Assembly (NCBI GenBank): GCA_025210235.1
Contig: JAOASG010000003.1
Location: forward strand, 1 to 64,000
DNA length: 64,000 nucleotides
Source: Vallitalea sp.
GTDB lineage: Bacteria > Bacillota > Clostridia > Lachnospirales > Vallitaleaceae
Reading direction: 5' to 3'
The notes beneath the pieces were generated by a model that had not been told where the DNA came from, did no database searches, and saw only the letters and a list, made by a program, of their open reading frames with translations. Positions 8,001 to 18,195 of the stretch are shown here, piece by piece. The position numbers and the translations under genes are program-made. How positions within the stretch are numbered: the stretch's first letter is position 1; the number at the start of each line of letters is the position of its first letter.

Positions 8001-8843
8001 TTACTTGGTAGCCTTGCATTTTTTACAATCTTCTTGTTCAAATATAATTCTCATTCTATTTTTAATTCCTGAATATATTATATTATCTAGAATAGGTTTT
8101 TCTTTTATTAAAGGTAGTTTGTCTAATTCATTATCTAAAAAAGATAAATTAAGATTTAGTAAATTTTTCGCATATTCTTCTACATCGTCTTTCTGTAATA
8201 AATTAAAAGGATTATAGCTGTTATTCTTTTTATCTTTTTCTATGTCATCATAGGCATCTAATATATAAATGTATTTTCCTAAATAAAGACCAATGCTATT
8301 TAAACATACTTTCCAATGATCTTCTTTGTAAGTCATTAGGTTTCCCATAAGTTTTCCAAAAACATTTGATACTTTTTCAATATCATTACATCTATTTTTT
8401 TCAAGAGTTTCTAACTCTTTTATTGATTTTATTATCAATTCATTCTTATCAGGATATTTTTTTCTTGCTTTATTATATGCTTTTTTAAGTAACATCATAA
8501 TTGAAAGACTTTTTATACTATGCTCATCTTTCCAATCATCTTTTAAGTTATTATATGCTAACATAATATTTAAAGCTGCGGCATAATCACTTACTTCATT
8601 ATTAATCATTAATTGTTTGTTTTGAGGATGTGCTATGCATCTTTTAGTACAACAATTATTTTCAGGCTCATACAAAGATGTAAGAATTATAATAAGATAT
8701 GTCATATCATAATTCAATGTAAATCTACTAACATTCCCATAATTATGTTTAAGTGCCATGCACAAACCACAATAATAACCTTTATACGTCATATATTCTC
8801 TAACTTTTAATTCTAGTTTATCAATCTGTACATAACCAAACAT
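8001..8843 (-). CDS. DUF5685 family protein
   Basis: This 280-residue helical protein opens with MFGYVQIDKLELKVREY followed by YKGYYCGLC, as in DUF5685. Cysteines cluster in three places: CGLC near residue 25, CCTKRC near 63, and a C-terminal DCKKCK, which suggests a metal or cofactor. An acidic LDAYDDIEKD segment near 195 recalls the aspartate-rich motifs of all-helical isoprenoid-synthase-like folds, but this is only a resemblance. It is first in the operon with the J-domain and membrane proteins. Biochemical function is not known to me. Confidence 0.8.
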   Translation of the reverse strand: MFGYVQIDKLELKVREYMTYKGYYCGLCMALKHNYGNVSRFTLNYDMTYLIIILTSLYEPENNCCTKRCIAHPQNKQLMINNEVSDYAAALNIMLAYNNLKDDWKDEHSIKSLSIMMLLKKAYNKARKKYPDKNELIIKSIKELETLEKNRCNDIEKVSNVFGKLMGNLMTYKEDHWKVCLNSIGLYLGKYIYILDAYDDIEKDKKNNSYNPFNLLQKDDVEEYAKNLLNLNLSFLDNELDKLPLIKEKPILDNIIYSGIKNRMRIIFEQEDCKKCKATK

Positions 8844-9526
8844 GATATTTCCTTTCTTATTCTTATTAAATTAAAGTAATTTCAAAACTAAGAATTCTAA
8901 TTCTTTACATACAATATGTATTTCTTATTGCAGATGTAAATCTAATATATTGAATTAAAGAATCAACTGAATGCAGTCTTGCAATTACTTAATCTTATAA
9001 ATAAGTAATCCTTAGTTCTGCAACTACCTATCTTATTATTAATAATTGTAAAACTACATTCAGTTGCATATTAAGTATTTTCCATATAATACCGATATAC
9101 TATATACATAAAAGTCTTTAAAAATCTTAATATTATTAGTATAAAGGATATACTGTAAAACCTCAACACTACAATTATTAAATTTTTGTGTACAAAATCT
9201 ATGTACTCCTTAAGAGACCAATGAAAAAAATATTATTGATTTTTATATAGGGAAGTTTCTTTAATTTAGCAGATATATTATTTACGTCAAAGCATTATTT
9301 TATAAAATATAATTATTATTAATAGATATTTTATATTGTAATTCTTCTTAATCACTGATTATTATTAGGTCAAAATAGCTATTTAATTAGTCTTTTTATG
9401 CTACAAAATATAAATATCTGGCTTTTTATTTAAATTATCCCTTGCTTTTTTCTCCAATTATTGTAAAATAGGTGTTGTAGCAGATAAACCTTATACTAAA
9501 AATAAAATAAAGTAGGGTGATGAATT
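8844..9526. other. Gene-free interval with inverted-repeat cluster
   Basis: About 680 bases separate the divergent DUF5685 and GntR genes. The first third holds the repeat cluster at 8875-9085. The rest is AT-rich without a supported ORF. No convincing -35/-10 pair for the GntR gene was found; TATACT near 9492 is a possible -10. Confidence 0.6.
8875..9085. repeat. Dispersed inverted repeat (GTAATTGCAAAACT family), one full and one inverted partial copy
   Basis: A full unit runs from AGTAATTTCAAAACTAAG (8875) to GCAGTCTTGCAATTACTT (about 8990), with the central TTACATACAATATGTA. A second, partial unit in opposite orientation follows, ending with AATTGTAAAACTACATTCAGT near 9050-9075. The copy at 25441-25544 has the same layout and internal ACATACAATATGTA, so this is a dispersed family. 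Confidence 0.65.
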
Positions 9527-10285
9527 ATGGCAAATATTGATAGTTTCAAGAAATATACCGTTAACAAGTCGACTCCTATTCCTTTGTATTTTCAATTTAA
9601 AAATATTTTAATTGAAATGATGAAGGACGATGTGTTAAAACCAGGTGATATGATTCCTACCGAGTTTGAACTATGTGATATTTATGGTATTAGTAGAACA
9701 ACAATAAGACAAGCTTTAACTGAATTAGTTAATGAAGGTAAATTTTATCGTGTTAAAGGTAGAGGTACTTTTGTTGCTCAAACCAAAATCAAACATGATT
9801 TTACCAAAAAAATGGAGAACTTCGAAAATGAAATGTTAAAACACGGATATGCCCCTAGTACAAAGGTTTTAGATTTTAAGGTAGTCTCCGCTACCCCAGA
9901 AGTTTCATCTGCTTTAAATCTCGCACCAAACACAGACGTTATCTATTTAAAACGACTACGACTTGTAAATGATGAACCACTTTTGATTTCTCAAACTTAT
10001 TTACCTTATTCGTTTTGTAAACATGTACTCGATTGTAATATGAATAAAGAATCTCTATATAGTATACTTTCTGGTAATATTAATACTAAAGTTTATAAAA
10101 TACAAAAAGACATGGAATCTGTTGTTCCTACAAAAGAAGATTGTGAATTATTAGAAATCAACAAAACGACTGCAATACAATTGTTCCACATAAAAGGCTT
10201 CAATAAATTTGAGACTCCAGTTGAATATACTGTCTCAAGGTATAGAGGTGACAAGAATACATTTTTTGTAGAACAATTTATTTAG
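9527..10285 (+). CDS. GntR-family regulator with UTRA ligand-binding domain
   Basis: This 252-residue HutC-type regulator has a winged helix at about residues 15-80 (IPLYFQFKNILIEMM, PGDMIPTEFELCDIYGISRTTIRQAL, GRGTFVA) and a UTRA effector domain at about 100-245 (LRLVNDEPLLISQTYLP, GFNKFETPVEYTVSRYRGDK). Proteins of this type release DNA on binding a sugar phosphate or similar small molecule. The start ATG has TAGGGTGATG upstream. It stands alone between a gene-free interval and a terminator, so its targets are not indicated by neighbours. Confidence 0.92.
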   Translation: MANIDSFKKYTVNKSTPIPLYFQFKNILIEMMKDDVLKPGDMIPTEFELCDIYGISRTTIRQALTELVNEGKFYRVKGRGTFVAQTKIKHDFTKKMENFENEMLKHGYAPSTKVLDFKVVSATPEVSSALNLAPNTDVIYLKRLRLVNDEPLLISQTYLPYSFCKHVLDCNMNKESLYSILSGNINTKVYKIQKDMESVVPTKEDCELLEINKTTAIQLFHIKGFNKFETPVEYTVSRYRGDKNTFFVEQFI

Positions 10286-10321
10286 TCGTAAGACTGCGAC
10301 CATACAGGCCGCATTTATAAT

Positions 10322-10351
10322 AAAAACCTCAGGATATTTCCTGAGGTTTTT
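10322..10351. terminator. Bidirectional terminator between GntR and M42 peptidase genes
   Basis: AAAAACCTCAGGA (10322-10334) pairs perfectly with TCCTGAGGTTTTT (10339-10351), loop TATT. T runs on both strands suit the two convergent genes. Confidence 0.9.
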
Positions 10352-10383
10352 ATTAATTATTTAATTACTTTCTGTGAATTATC

Positions 10384-11412
10384 TTATTTAATATATTCTA
10401 CTAATAATTTCACTGTATTTAATATTCCCTGAATATGAGTTCTTTCCATACTATGAGACGCATGTACTCCAGGTCCAATAAGCGCACCTCTAATGTTATT
10501 ACCCCCACGTAATGCAGCTGATACATCTGATGAATATCTAGGGTAAACATCTAAAGAATACCTAATGTTATTTTCTTTTGCTAAGCTAACTAATTTATTA
10601 ACCATATTATAATCATATGGTCCTGATGCATCTTTTACACATATTGATACATCCATTTCAGTACAGCTTAAGTCATCACCCATTGCACCTAGATCAATCG
10701 CTATCATTTCTGTTATATCTTCTGGGATATAAGATGAACCATGTCCTACTTCTTCATATGTAGATAAAAATATTTTTATTGTATTTTTAGGTATAATATT
10801 ATATTCTTTTATGTATTTCATTAATGCAAATATAACAGCTATTGCAGCTTTATCATCTAAATGTCTAGATTTAATATATCCACTTTTTGTTATTTTAACT
10901 CTAGGATCAAAAGCAATATAATTACCAACTTCTATTCCTAATTTTTCTACATCTTCTTTAGATGTAACTAATTCATCTATTCTTACTTCCATATTTTCTT
11001 CACTTCTTTTTTGGTCATACGCAGCATCACTATATACATGGACAGATGGTTTTGTTGTAAGAATAGTGCCTTCATATACTTCATTATTTCTTGTAAATAT
11101 TTTACAATACTCCCCTTCTATACTATTTAGCATATATCCACCAATTCTTGCTAAACGAATAGTTCCATTATCTTTGATTGACCTTACCATAGCCCCTAAT
11201 GTATCTACATGGGCTGAAATACCAAAAACTTCTTCATTCTTACCTTGAATTGTTATCATACCACAACCTTTATTGGTGAACTCCATCTTATAACCCATCT
11301 TCTGAGCTTCTTTTTCAACTAAGGCCATGATATTATGACAAAACCCACTAGGACTTTCAGTATTTAGTATTTTTTCAATAAAACTAAGTATATACTCTTG
11401 GTATTGTTCCAT
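10384..11412 (-). CDS. M42-family metallopeptidase (glutamyl/deblocking aminopeptidase type)
   Basis: This 342-residue cytosolic co-catalytic zinc aminopeptidase trims peptides. Motifs in order: GISAHVDTLG with metal His68 and catalytic Asp70; SRHLDDKAA with the bridging Asp; STYEEVGHGS with the catalytic and metal Glu pair; AIDLGAMG; and GVHASHSMERTH with the last metal His. The length is normal for M42. AGGAGATG precedes the ATG. It is apparently monocistronic, ending at the shared terminator with the GntR gene. Substrate specificity cannot be read from the sequence. Confidence 0.92.
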   Translation of the reverse strand: MEQYQEYILSFIEKILNTESPSGFCHNIMALVEKEAQKMGYKMEFTNKGCGMITIQGKNEEVFGISAHVDTLGAMVRSIKDNGTIRLARIGGYMLNSIEGEYCKIFTRNNEVYEGTILTTKPSVHVYSDAAYDQKRSEENMEVRIDELVTSKEDVEKLGIEVGNYIAFDPRVKITKSGYIKSRHLDDKAAIAVIFALMKYIKEYNIIPKNTIKIFLSTYEEVGHGSSYIPEDITEMIAIDLGAMGDDLSCTEMDVSICVKDASGPYDYNMVNKLVSLAKENNIRYSLDVYPRYSSDVSAALRGGNNIRGALIGPGVHASHSMERTHIQGILNTVKLLVEYIK

Positions 11413-11494
11413 TTTATTTCATCTCCTAATTATTATAAATCATTTATTTAAATTATATTAGTATATTATTATAGTACTAATTATAATTTTTGAG

Positions 11495-12331
11495 TTAGTT
11501 AGAATTTACAATATTAACATCCATATGTGGATATGGTATTGATACATTCTCTTCATCAAACTTAATTTTCATTTGCTCAATTAAATCATATTTTACTTGC
11601 AAATAATCTTTTGTATTACACCATACTAAAACAGCAAAATTAACTGAACTATCTCCATGTTCACTTATATTAATATAAGGTTCTTTTTCCTTGATTATTA
11701 GTGGGTGTTTATCAATAACCTGTCTTATGACTTTCTTAACTCTAGCAGTCTCTTCTTCATAAGCAACTCCAAATGTTAAATCTACTCTACGAATATCCAT
11801 TGTAGAATGATTGGTAATACTACTGTTGGATAGATTTCCATTAGGTATAGTAATTACTTTATTATCTCTTGTTCTAAGTGTTGTATAAAAAACTTGTATA
11901 TCTTCTACTATCCCTTCGTGTCCAAATGCATTTTCTTCAATAAAATCCCCTATTTTAAATGGTCTTAACAAGAGTATTAATATTCCTCCGGTTAGGTTTG
12001 CTAGACTACCTTGTAAAGCCATACCAATACCAATACCAGTAGCTCCTAAGACTGCAATTAGTGAAGTAGATTTAATCTCTAGATTCTCCATTATAATGAT
12101 ACCAAGTAATATTTTAAGTATTAAACTTGATGCCGATAATAAAAATTTAGCTAATGATACGTCAACTTTTGATCGCTCAAAAAATTTCTCTAATAATTTA
12201 ATTAAATACTTTATAACTTTTAATCCAACAAATAATATAATTAAACTAAGTAATATTTTTAATCCATATCTTACTATTAACTCTACTGCTCTAACTTTAA
12301 TATTATCAAGTGCTTTTATAATTGTATTCAT
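11495..12331 (-). CDS. Small-conductance mechanosensitive channel, MscS family
   Basis: This 278-residue channel protects against osmotic downshock. There are three N-terminal membrane helices; the third, pore-lining helix is Gly/Ala-rich (VLGATGIGIGMALQGSLANLTGG). It is followed by the beta domain (RPFKIGDFIEENAFGHEGIVEDI, TIPNGNLSNSSITNHS) and the alpha/beta C-terminal domain ending in FDEENVSIPYPHMDV. The length matches E. coli MscS (286). GAGAGGAG precedes the ATG. It begins 20 bases after the 602-residue gene and probably shares its transcript. Confidence 0.93.
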   Translation of the reverse strand: MNTIIKALDNIKVRAVELIVRYGLKILLSLIILFVGLKVIKYLIKLLEKFFERSKVDVSLAKFLLSASSLILKILLGIIIMENLEIKSTSLIAVLGATGIGIGMALQGSLANLTGGILILLLRPFKIGDFIEENAFGHEGIVEDIQVFYTTLRTRDNKVITIPNGNLSNSSITNHSTMDIRRVDLTFGVAYEEETARVKKVIRQVIDKHPLIIKEKEPYINISEHGDSSVNFAVLVWCNTKDYLQVKYDLIEQMKIKFDEENVSIPYPHMDVNIVNSN

Positions 12332-12351
12332 GTAAGTTACTCCTCTCTGTT

Positions 12352-14160
12352 CTATTCATTTTGAAGTAATATTAGTGGTGATATGTCTGTCCATTTTTTT
12401 ATGGCAATGTCTTTAGTATAAACTTTATCTAAATATGAATATCGTATGGAAAATACATATTCTTCATCGTTTGTAAGTTTAACAGAAATGTACTTACCAT
12501 CAAATGAACAATATTTAATTCCAACCTCTTTTTTATCAGGAATTATACCTCTATACTCTAATTGGTCCAATACAGCAAATTTATCGGCTTTTGAAAGTTT
12601 ATATGCTTTATCATAAATATAATTATCTGTAATAGTTTTTATATTAAATCCCTTGTACTTGGTACTAAAGCTATATAAATCTATTATATTAGCATCTATA
12701 ATTTCCCATTTATCTTTCTTTTCTAATGCAAATCTTTCATAATCTTGATAGTTACTAGCATTAGATGCTATTACATAAGCATATTTCCCATCAGTATTCA
12801 TATATCTGATAAATACCTCATCAGAAAAGTAATCGGCGATTAATTCTTTAATTTCTTTGTTATATTGAACACTATTTTTTAATGGCTGATTAAATTCATA
12901 TTTAGAATAATCATAACTATTAATAAAACTATAGTTATTATTATCTACGATAGCATATTGCTTATCATCTATTCTATAGGCAATCATAAAATTTTTATTT
13001 TCATAGTTATACAAAAAATTCATTTTGCTATATATATCTTGTGGAATACTGAGTTTATACTTCTCAACAATATTTTCTATCGTTATTTCTTTATTATCCT
13101 CTATACTATAAGGATTATTTAAGAAAATGATATATTTATCTTGCGGAAGTTCTTTCACTTGTTTTATTAATGTAGTACAATGAGTTTCTATCTTGCTAAG
13201 TACAAGTTTATTTTTCTCGTTTATAACGTCTTCTTTGTTAAAATGAGTAATATATTTTCCATAAACATTTAATATAGCATCAATATTATATTCCTCTGAT
13301 AAAATCAATATATTTTTTATTAATTTTTCATCCGAAAGTAGTACATCTGATAGTATTTTTTCAATATCACTTTTTATAATAGTATTCTTATCTATGAATA
13401 AAACTGTCTTTTTTTCAATATCTCCATCAATTTTTTTATATATTCCATATAATTCATCGCTTTTTTCTTTACTTAATAGACTAAATACTTCATTTATTTT
13501 TTTTTCATCAACAGTTAAAACTACTACTGCTTTATTCTCTTTTAATATTATATCTTTAATATTAGTTATCTCAGGAATTTTAAAATCATCTAAACTAATT
13601 GTTAATATATCCTTATCTTCAATCAATGTATTTATAAGTTTCTTTTCATAGTTATTAGTTAATGATAATATTTTTTTATCCCTTAATTTAAAATTCTTAA
13701 AAGAAATTATTAAATCCCTTTTATTTATTTCTAACTTGATATCCATTGCTATTGGTATGTTAATACCATACATAGTCATATTAATATATGCTTTTTTTTC
13801 TTTTGTATTAATATAACCATCTTTGACTGTATAACCTTTTTTAAAGTGTGTTTTCTTTATTTGTTCATTGAATGCCGTAGTAATAACATCACTAGGTATC
13901 TCAATAAATATGTTATTTTCTTCAATATTAATTATTGGGTTTATATTTTTATTCTTATAATAATCATTAAACTTAATTTCACTAAATGAATATTTAAATT
14001 GTGAGTTATGCAAATATATTAATATAATAGCAATAAATAAAATAATAAGTTCAACTATTGCTAAAGTTATTTTTAGGTATTTTTTGTATTTAATATCTTT
14101 CATAGTTATAGCAATATCATCCATAGTATTTGTATCGCTCTTTGCCTTATTTTTTTTCAT
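12352..14160 (-). CDS. Membrane-anchored extracytoplasmic protein, function unknown
   Basis: 602 residues: a short basic cytoplasmic N-terminus, one membrane helix at about 29-49 (LKITLAIVELIILFIAIILI), and a long, Lys/Asp/Tyr-rich exterior domain with alternating beta strands. The first 170 residues of the exterior (INPIINIEENNIFIEIP, INMTMYGINIPIAMDIKLEI) recall lipid- or envelope-associated beta proteins such as YpmS, but the similarity is only an impression. No catalytic motif or cell-wall-binding repeat is seen. The ribosome binding site is weak (GAGATAAATAG). It is transcribed leftward from the promoter at 14272-14300 and followed by the mscS gene. Confidence 0.7.
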   Translation of the reverse strand: MKKNKAKSDTNTMDDIAITMKDIKYKKYLKITLAIVELIILFIAIILIYLHNSQFKYSFSEIKFNDYYKNKNINPIINIEENNIFIEIPSDVITTAFNEQIKKTHFKKGYTVKDGYINTKEKKAYINMTMYGINIPIAMDIKLEINKRDLIISFKNFKLRDKKILSLTNNYEKKLINTLIEDKDILTISLDDFKIPEITNIKDIILKENKAVVVLTVDEKKINEVFSLLSKEKSDELYGIYKKIDGDIEKKTVLFIDKNTIIKSDIEKILSDVLLSDEKLIKNILILSEEYNIDAILNVYGKYITHFNKEDVINEKNKLVLSKIETHCTTLIKQVKELPQDKYIIFLNNPYSIEDNKEITIENIVEKYKLSIPQDIYSKMNFLYNYENKNFMIAYRIDDKQYAIVDNNNYSFINSYDYSKYEFNQPLKNSVQYNKEIKELIADYFSDEVFIRYMNTDGKYAYVIASNASNYQDYERFALEKKDKWEIIDANIIDLYSFSTKYKGFNIKTITDNYIYDKAYKLSKADKFAVLDQLEYRGIIPDKKEVGIKYCSFDGKYISVKLTNDEEYVFSIRYSYLDKVYTKDIAIKKWTDISPLILLQNE

Positions 14161-14480
14161 CTATTTATCTCTGTAGAAAACTCTAACAAAGTAACTCCTT
14201 TCTAGCTTAGTTTCGCAATTAGTTATTTTAATCTAAACTTGTTAACTGAATAGATATGTTTGTACAAATATATTATATAATTAGTAATCTTATAAAACAA
14301 GTATATTAACCACGTTATTTATTATAATTATTGACAATAAATATAATAATTTTTCACAACTAAAAAGTAGTTACTACATAAGAGAAGTATTTATAAATTT
14401 TCCCTATAATTTAAGTTTTCTGCAGATATGGTATAGAGTAATAATTCTTAATTACAGATCATAAATATTTCTTGTAAGGC
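14161..14480. other. Gene-free interval with the promoter of the 602-residue gene
   Basis: A good leftward promoter is present: TTGTTT (14300-14295), 17-base spacer, TATAAT (14277-14272). This leaves an untranslated leader of about 105 bases without an obvious hairpin. The remainder is AT-rich with no supported ORF. Confidence 0.6.
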
Positions 14481-14505
14481 AAAAAAGCCTTTAAAAGGCT
14501 TTTTT
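14481..14505 (-). terminator. Terminator of asnS
   Basis: AAAAAAGCCTTT and AAAGGCTTTTTT form a perfect hairpin with T runs on both strands. It overlaps the asnS stop codon. Confidence 0.9.
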
Positions 14506-15895
14506 ATATATCACAATTATTCACAGTTCTTGGGAATGACACTACGTCCCTAATATTACCCATACCAGTAATATACATTATAACTCTTTCAAATCCTAAT
14601 CCAAAACCAGAATGGGTTGTTCCTCCATATTTTCTAATATCTAGATACCACCAGTAATCTTCTTCATTTAGTCCTAATTCTTTCATTCTATCAATCAACT
14701 TATCATAATTTTCTTCTCTTTGACTTCCACCTATAATTTCACCAACACCAGGCACTAATAAATCCATAGCAGCTACTGTTTTATTATCATCATTTAATTT
14801 CATATAGAATGCTTTAATATCTTTTGGATAATCAGTTACAAATACTGGTTTTTTATATACTTTTTCAGTAATATATCTTTCATGCTCTGTTTGTAAATCT
14901 TGTCCCCATTCAACAGGATATTCAAATTTTTCTCCACTTTCTTGAAGAAGCTCAATTGCATGTGTATATGTTATTCTTTCAAATTTATTATTCAAAACGT
15001 TATTAAGTCTATCTAATAATCCTTTATCTATAAATTTATTAAAAAATTCCATTTCTTCTGGAGCTTTTTCTCTAACATAGCTTATAATAAATTTTATCAT
15101 TTCTTCCGCTAGATCCATATCATCAACTAAATCAGCAAATGCCATCTCAGGTTCTATCATCCAAAACTCTGCTGCATGCCTTGGTGTATTAGAATTTTCT
15201 GCTCTAAAAGTTGGTCCAAATGTATATACATTTCTAAATGCCATAGCATATGTTTCCACATTAAGTTGTCCACTAACTGTAAGATTAGTCTCTTTTCCAA
15301 AAAAATCTTTAGAAAAATCAGGTTTTCCATCTTCTAACTTAGGAAGGTTTTCAAAATCTAGAGTACTTACTCTAAACATTTCTCCCGCTCCTTCACAATC
15401 GCTTCCTGTAAGAATTGGTGTATGAACATAAACAAATCCTTTATCTATAAAAAATTGATGAATAGCATGTGCCACAAGTGAACGAACTCTAAATACTGCT
15501 GAGAAAGTGTTTGTTCTTGGTCTTAAATGAGATATAGTTCTAAGATACTCGAAACTATGACGTTTTTTTTGTAATGGATATTCAGGTGATGAGTTTCCTT
15601 CTATTTTTACATTTGATGCTTGAATTTCAAATGGTTGTTTTGCTCCTGATGTTTCAATAAACTTACCTTTAACTATAATAGATGCCCCAACATTTAGCTT
15701 AGATAACTCTGCAAAATTTTCTAAATTACTATCAATAACTACTTGCATATTATCAAAGAATGTTCCGTCATTAAGAACAATAAATCCAAAAGCTTTTGAT
15801 GCTCTAACACTTCTAATCCAACCTGCAATTGTAATTTCTTTGTCCACATATTCTTTAGTATTTCTAAATAATTCTTTTACTGTTATATAATTCAT
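14504..15895 (-). CDS. asnS: Asparaginyl-tRNA synthetase
   Basis: This 463-residue class IIb synthetase charges tRNA-Asn. An N-terminal OB fold ([25 protein letters not shown]) binds the anticodon. The catalytic core carries motif 1 (residues near 135, [13 protein letters not shown]), motif 2 ([21 protein letters not shown]) and motif 3 ([16 protein letters not shown]). The HAAEFWM wording and full length favour AsnRS over AspRS. GGAAGGAG precedes the ATG. An extended -10 promoter (TGGTATAAT, TATAAT at 15933-15928) lies 33 bases upstream. No T-box leader is seen. Confidence 0.96.
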   Translation of the reverse strand: MNYITVKELFRNTKEYVDKEITIAGWIRSVRASKAFGFIVLNDGTFFDNMQVVIDSNLENFAELSKLNVGASIIVKGKFIETSGAKQPFEIQASNVKIEGNSSPEYPLQKKRHSFEYLRTISHLRPRTNTFSAVFRVRSLVAHAIHQFFIDKGFVYVHTPILTGSDCEGAGEMFRVSTLDFENLPKLEDGKPDFSKDFFGKETNLTVSGQLNVETYAMAFRNVYTFGPTFRAENSNTPRHAAEFWMIEPEMAFADLVDDMDLAEEMIKFIISYVREKAPEEMEFFNKFIDKGLLDRLNNVLNNKFERITYTHAIELLQESGEKFEYPVEWGQDLQTEHERYITEKVYKKPVFVTDYPKDIKAFYMKLNDDNKTVAAMDLLVPGVGEIIGGSQREENYDKLIDRMKELGLNEEDYWWYLDIRKYGGTTHSGFGLGFERVIMYITGMGNIRDVVSFPRTVNNCDI

Positions 15896-16303
15896 GATTA
15901 ATCTCCTTCCTTTAACTCCTATTTGGTATTATACCATAGTCTTTTGTTTTTTTTACAATATAAATCAATATTTTTTCAACATATTTATAAACTATGAATT
16001 TATATTAAAATCCTTGTTATATCCTAACTTGATTAAGTCATAAAAAATCTATAATATCTCCATAGTCTTCTTTATTTATTGTGGAATATTCCCAACATAT
16101 ATATCATTTTTTATATTCAGAAACTCTATAGAATATTTTCACATTTTATTAACAAATGATTATCACATATTTGACAAGATTATTAATATCTTATAGTATA
16201 TATTTATGTGGAATAAATTAAACGTGGGAAAGTTGAGTTAATTATTTATGTTACAAAATATTACATGTTGCAAAAAAAATATTCTTAGTATGGAGGGATT
16301 GGA
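15896..16303. other. Divergent promoter interval between asnS and the ABC transporter
   Basis: Leftward: extended -10 TGGTATAAT for asnS (15933-15928) with only a poor -35. Rightward: TTGACA at 16171-16176 and, 17 bases on, TAGTAT at 16194-16199, giving a leader of about 100 bases to the ABC ATPase. The middle is AT-rich, with a small TGGAATATTCCCA palindrome near 16081 and no ORF. Confidence 0.6.
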
Positions 16304-17215
16304 TTGAAAGTTATTGAAGTTAACAACTTAGTCAAGAAATACGGTAATTTGACAGCAGTAGATAATATATCATTTTCAGTAAATCAAGGATGTATATGCG
16401 GAATACTTGGACCTAATGGATCAGGTAAAACTACTACTATAAAAAGTATATGTAATTTAATAATTCCAGACAAAGGATCAATAAAAATATTTGGTAAAAA
16501 TAATACAAAATCAATGAATCTACTATCAGCTATATTTGATGGCACTAGAAACCTATATTGGAGACTGACCCCAAAAGAAAATTTAAGATATTTTGCAGGT
16601 ATAAGAGGTTTAGGTGGAAAAAAAATAGAAAATAAAATAGATGAATTATTAGATCAATTCAATTTAACTGATAAAAAAAATACTATGGTTAATGAATTAT
16701 CAAGAGGAATGCGCCAAAAAGTCGCTATTGCTATGGCATTAATATGTGATACTGATATTATCTTACTAGATGAACCGACATTAGGATTAGATGTTCAAAG
16801 TTATATGGATATAAAAAATATATTATTAGATATAACAACAAACATGAATAAAACTATTTTATTAAGCACTCACGCAATGGATTTAGTTGAAGAAGTATGT
16901 GATGATGTCGTAATTTTAAATCAAGGTAAAATAGTAGTAAATGATTCTGTCGGGAATTTAATGGGTATGGTTAAGAGAAAGACATATGAAGTTAATTTAT
17001 TACATACTCTATCTGATGAAAATATAGAATATATAATAAATTCACATCTCGGATGTTATGTTATGGAAGACAAATCCTCCATAGAAGTAGATATTATAGA
17101 TTCCAAGGAAATTTATAATCTAATAGATGTATTAAAGCAACAAAATATATTTATTAAAGAAATAAAACAAAAAGAAATTAATTTTCAAAGATTATATTTA
17201 AATTTTACTCAGTAA
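16304..17215 (+). CDS. ABC transporter ATP-binding protein (DrrA/CcmA-like)
   Basis: This 303-residue ATPase has Walker A GPNGSGKTT near residue 36, signature LSRGMRQKVAIAMAL, Walker B IILLDEPTLGLD and the switch His in LLSTHAMD. The 70 C-terminal residues after the ATPase fold are typical of drug or polysaccharide exporters with ABC-2 permeases. The start is TTG at 16304 with GGAGGG immediately upstream. It is co-directional with the permease gene that follows after 53 bases. The cargo is unknown. Confidence 0.92.
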   Translation: MKVIEVNNLVKKYGNLTAVDNISFSVNQGCICGILGPNGSGKTTTIKSICNLIIPDKGSIKIFGKNNTKSMNLLSAIFDGTRNLYWRLTPKENLRYFAGIRGLGGKKIENKIDELLDQFNLTDKKNTMVNELSRGMRQKVAIAMALICDTDIILLDEPTLGLDVQSYMDIKNILLDITTNMNKTILLSTHAMDLVEEVCDDVVILNQGKIVVNDSVGNLMGMVKRKTYEVNLLHTLSDENIEYIINSHLGCYVMEDKSSIEVDIIDSKEIYNLIDVLKQQNIFIKEIKQKEINFQRLYLNFTQ

Positions 17216-17268
17216 TTAAGAAACTATTCACTGTTGATTCTTTAAATCTAAAAGGGGGAAAATTTATT

Positions 17269-18060
17269 ATGAAGATATATTATATATTTAAAGTGACAAT
17301 TGAGAAAATAATAAAACAATTAATAAGATATAGATTTGATACTATTTCTCAACTAGCAGGTTTATATTTATTGTTTATGGTAATGTTTTATGGTATGAAA
17401 TTATTCGGTACGACTTGGAATGTAAGTCCTTTAAGATTAGGTAATTCACTACAAAGTTTTATAATTGGATATTTTCTTTGGACAATTATAATGATGGCTT
17501 ATTCAGATATTGCCTATGGTATTACAAATGATGCTAGTAGAGGAACACTTGAACAACTAAATATGACAAATATCGGATTAAAAACTATAATAATAATTAG
17601 AAGTATATGCAATATAATTATACGATTATTATTTAGCTTAATAATACTGTATATAATTATGGATACAACAAATTATTGGCTTGATTTAAATCTTGGTCAA
17701 GTATTAATTGTCGTGCTTTTAGGTATATTCAGTATATTAGGTCTAGGCTTAATATTAGGTGGGCTAGCCCTTATTTTTAAGAGAATAGCTTCTTTATTAA
17801 ATATAGTTCAATACATTCTAATTGCATTAGTTATACCAGAACTATACTCTGATTATATATTTGCTCCAATACTTCCTTTTGTTCCAGCTATTAACAAAGT
17901 ATATGACATAGTATTAGGCGGAGAATCTATTTGGAACTCCCCTATTCAAGATTATTTAGTAATTATACTAAATTCCGTTGTTTATTTTATTATCGGGTTA
18001 GTAATCTTTGATAAGTGTGCTAAAGTAGCTAAACAAAAAGGATTATTAGGTCAATACTAA
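17269..18060 (+). CDS. ABC-2 type transporter permease
   Basis: This 263-residue membrane protein has six predicted hydrophobic segments, among them LAGLYLLFMVMFYGMKLFG, SFIIGYFLWTIIMMAYSD and GQVLIVVLLGIFSILGLGL. SRGTLEQLNMTNI between helices 2 and 3 is a characteristic ABC-2 loop. AAAGGGGG precedes the ATG. It forms a two-gene exporter with the preceding ATPase; two copies of each are expected in the complex. No substrate can be inferred. Confidence 0.88.
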   Translation: MKIYYIFKVTIEKIIKQLIRYRFDTISQLAGLYLLFMVMFYGMKLFGTTWNVSPLRLGNSLQSFIIGYFLWTIIMMAYSDIAYGITNDASRGTLEQLNMTNIGLKTIIIIRSICNIIIRLLFSLIILYIIMDTTNYWLDLNLGQVLIVVLLGIFSILGLGLILGGLALIFKRIASLLNIVQYILIALVIPELYSDYIFAPILPFVPAINKVYDIVLGGESIWNSPIQDYLVIILNSVVYFIIGLVIFDKCAKVAKQKGLLGQY

Positions 18061-18195
18061 TAAAGCTTTTTAATTAAATTTCCCCTACTACTGAATATAA
18101 ATTCATGTGCGAACTCTATTTAATTGTGCTATACTTAGTAACATAAATTAATATGAACAATATAAGTTCAGTAATAGAAATGGAGGAATTTAATA

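Noticed and set aside
15896..16100. Possible T-box leader in front of asnS
   Set aside because: The conserved T-box sequence and a specifier hairpin with terminator were looked for on the minus strand and not found; the promoter lies only about 33 bases from the start codon.
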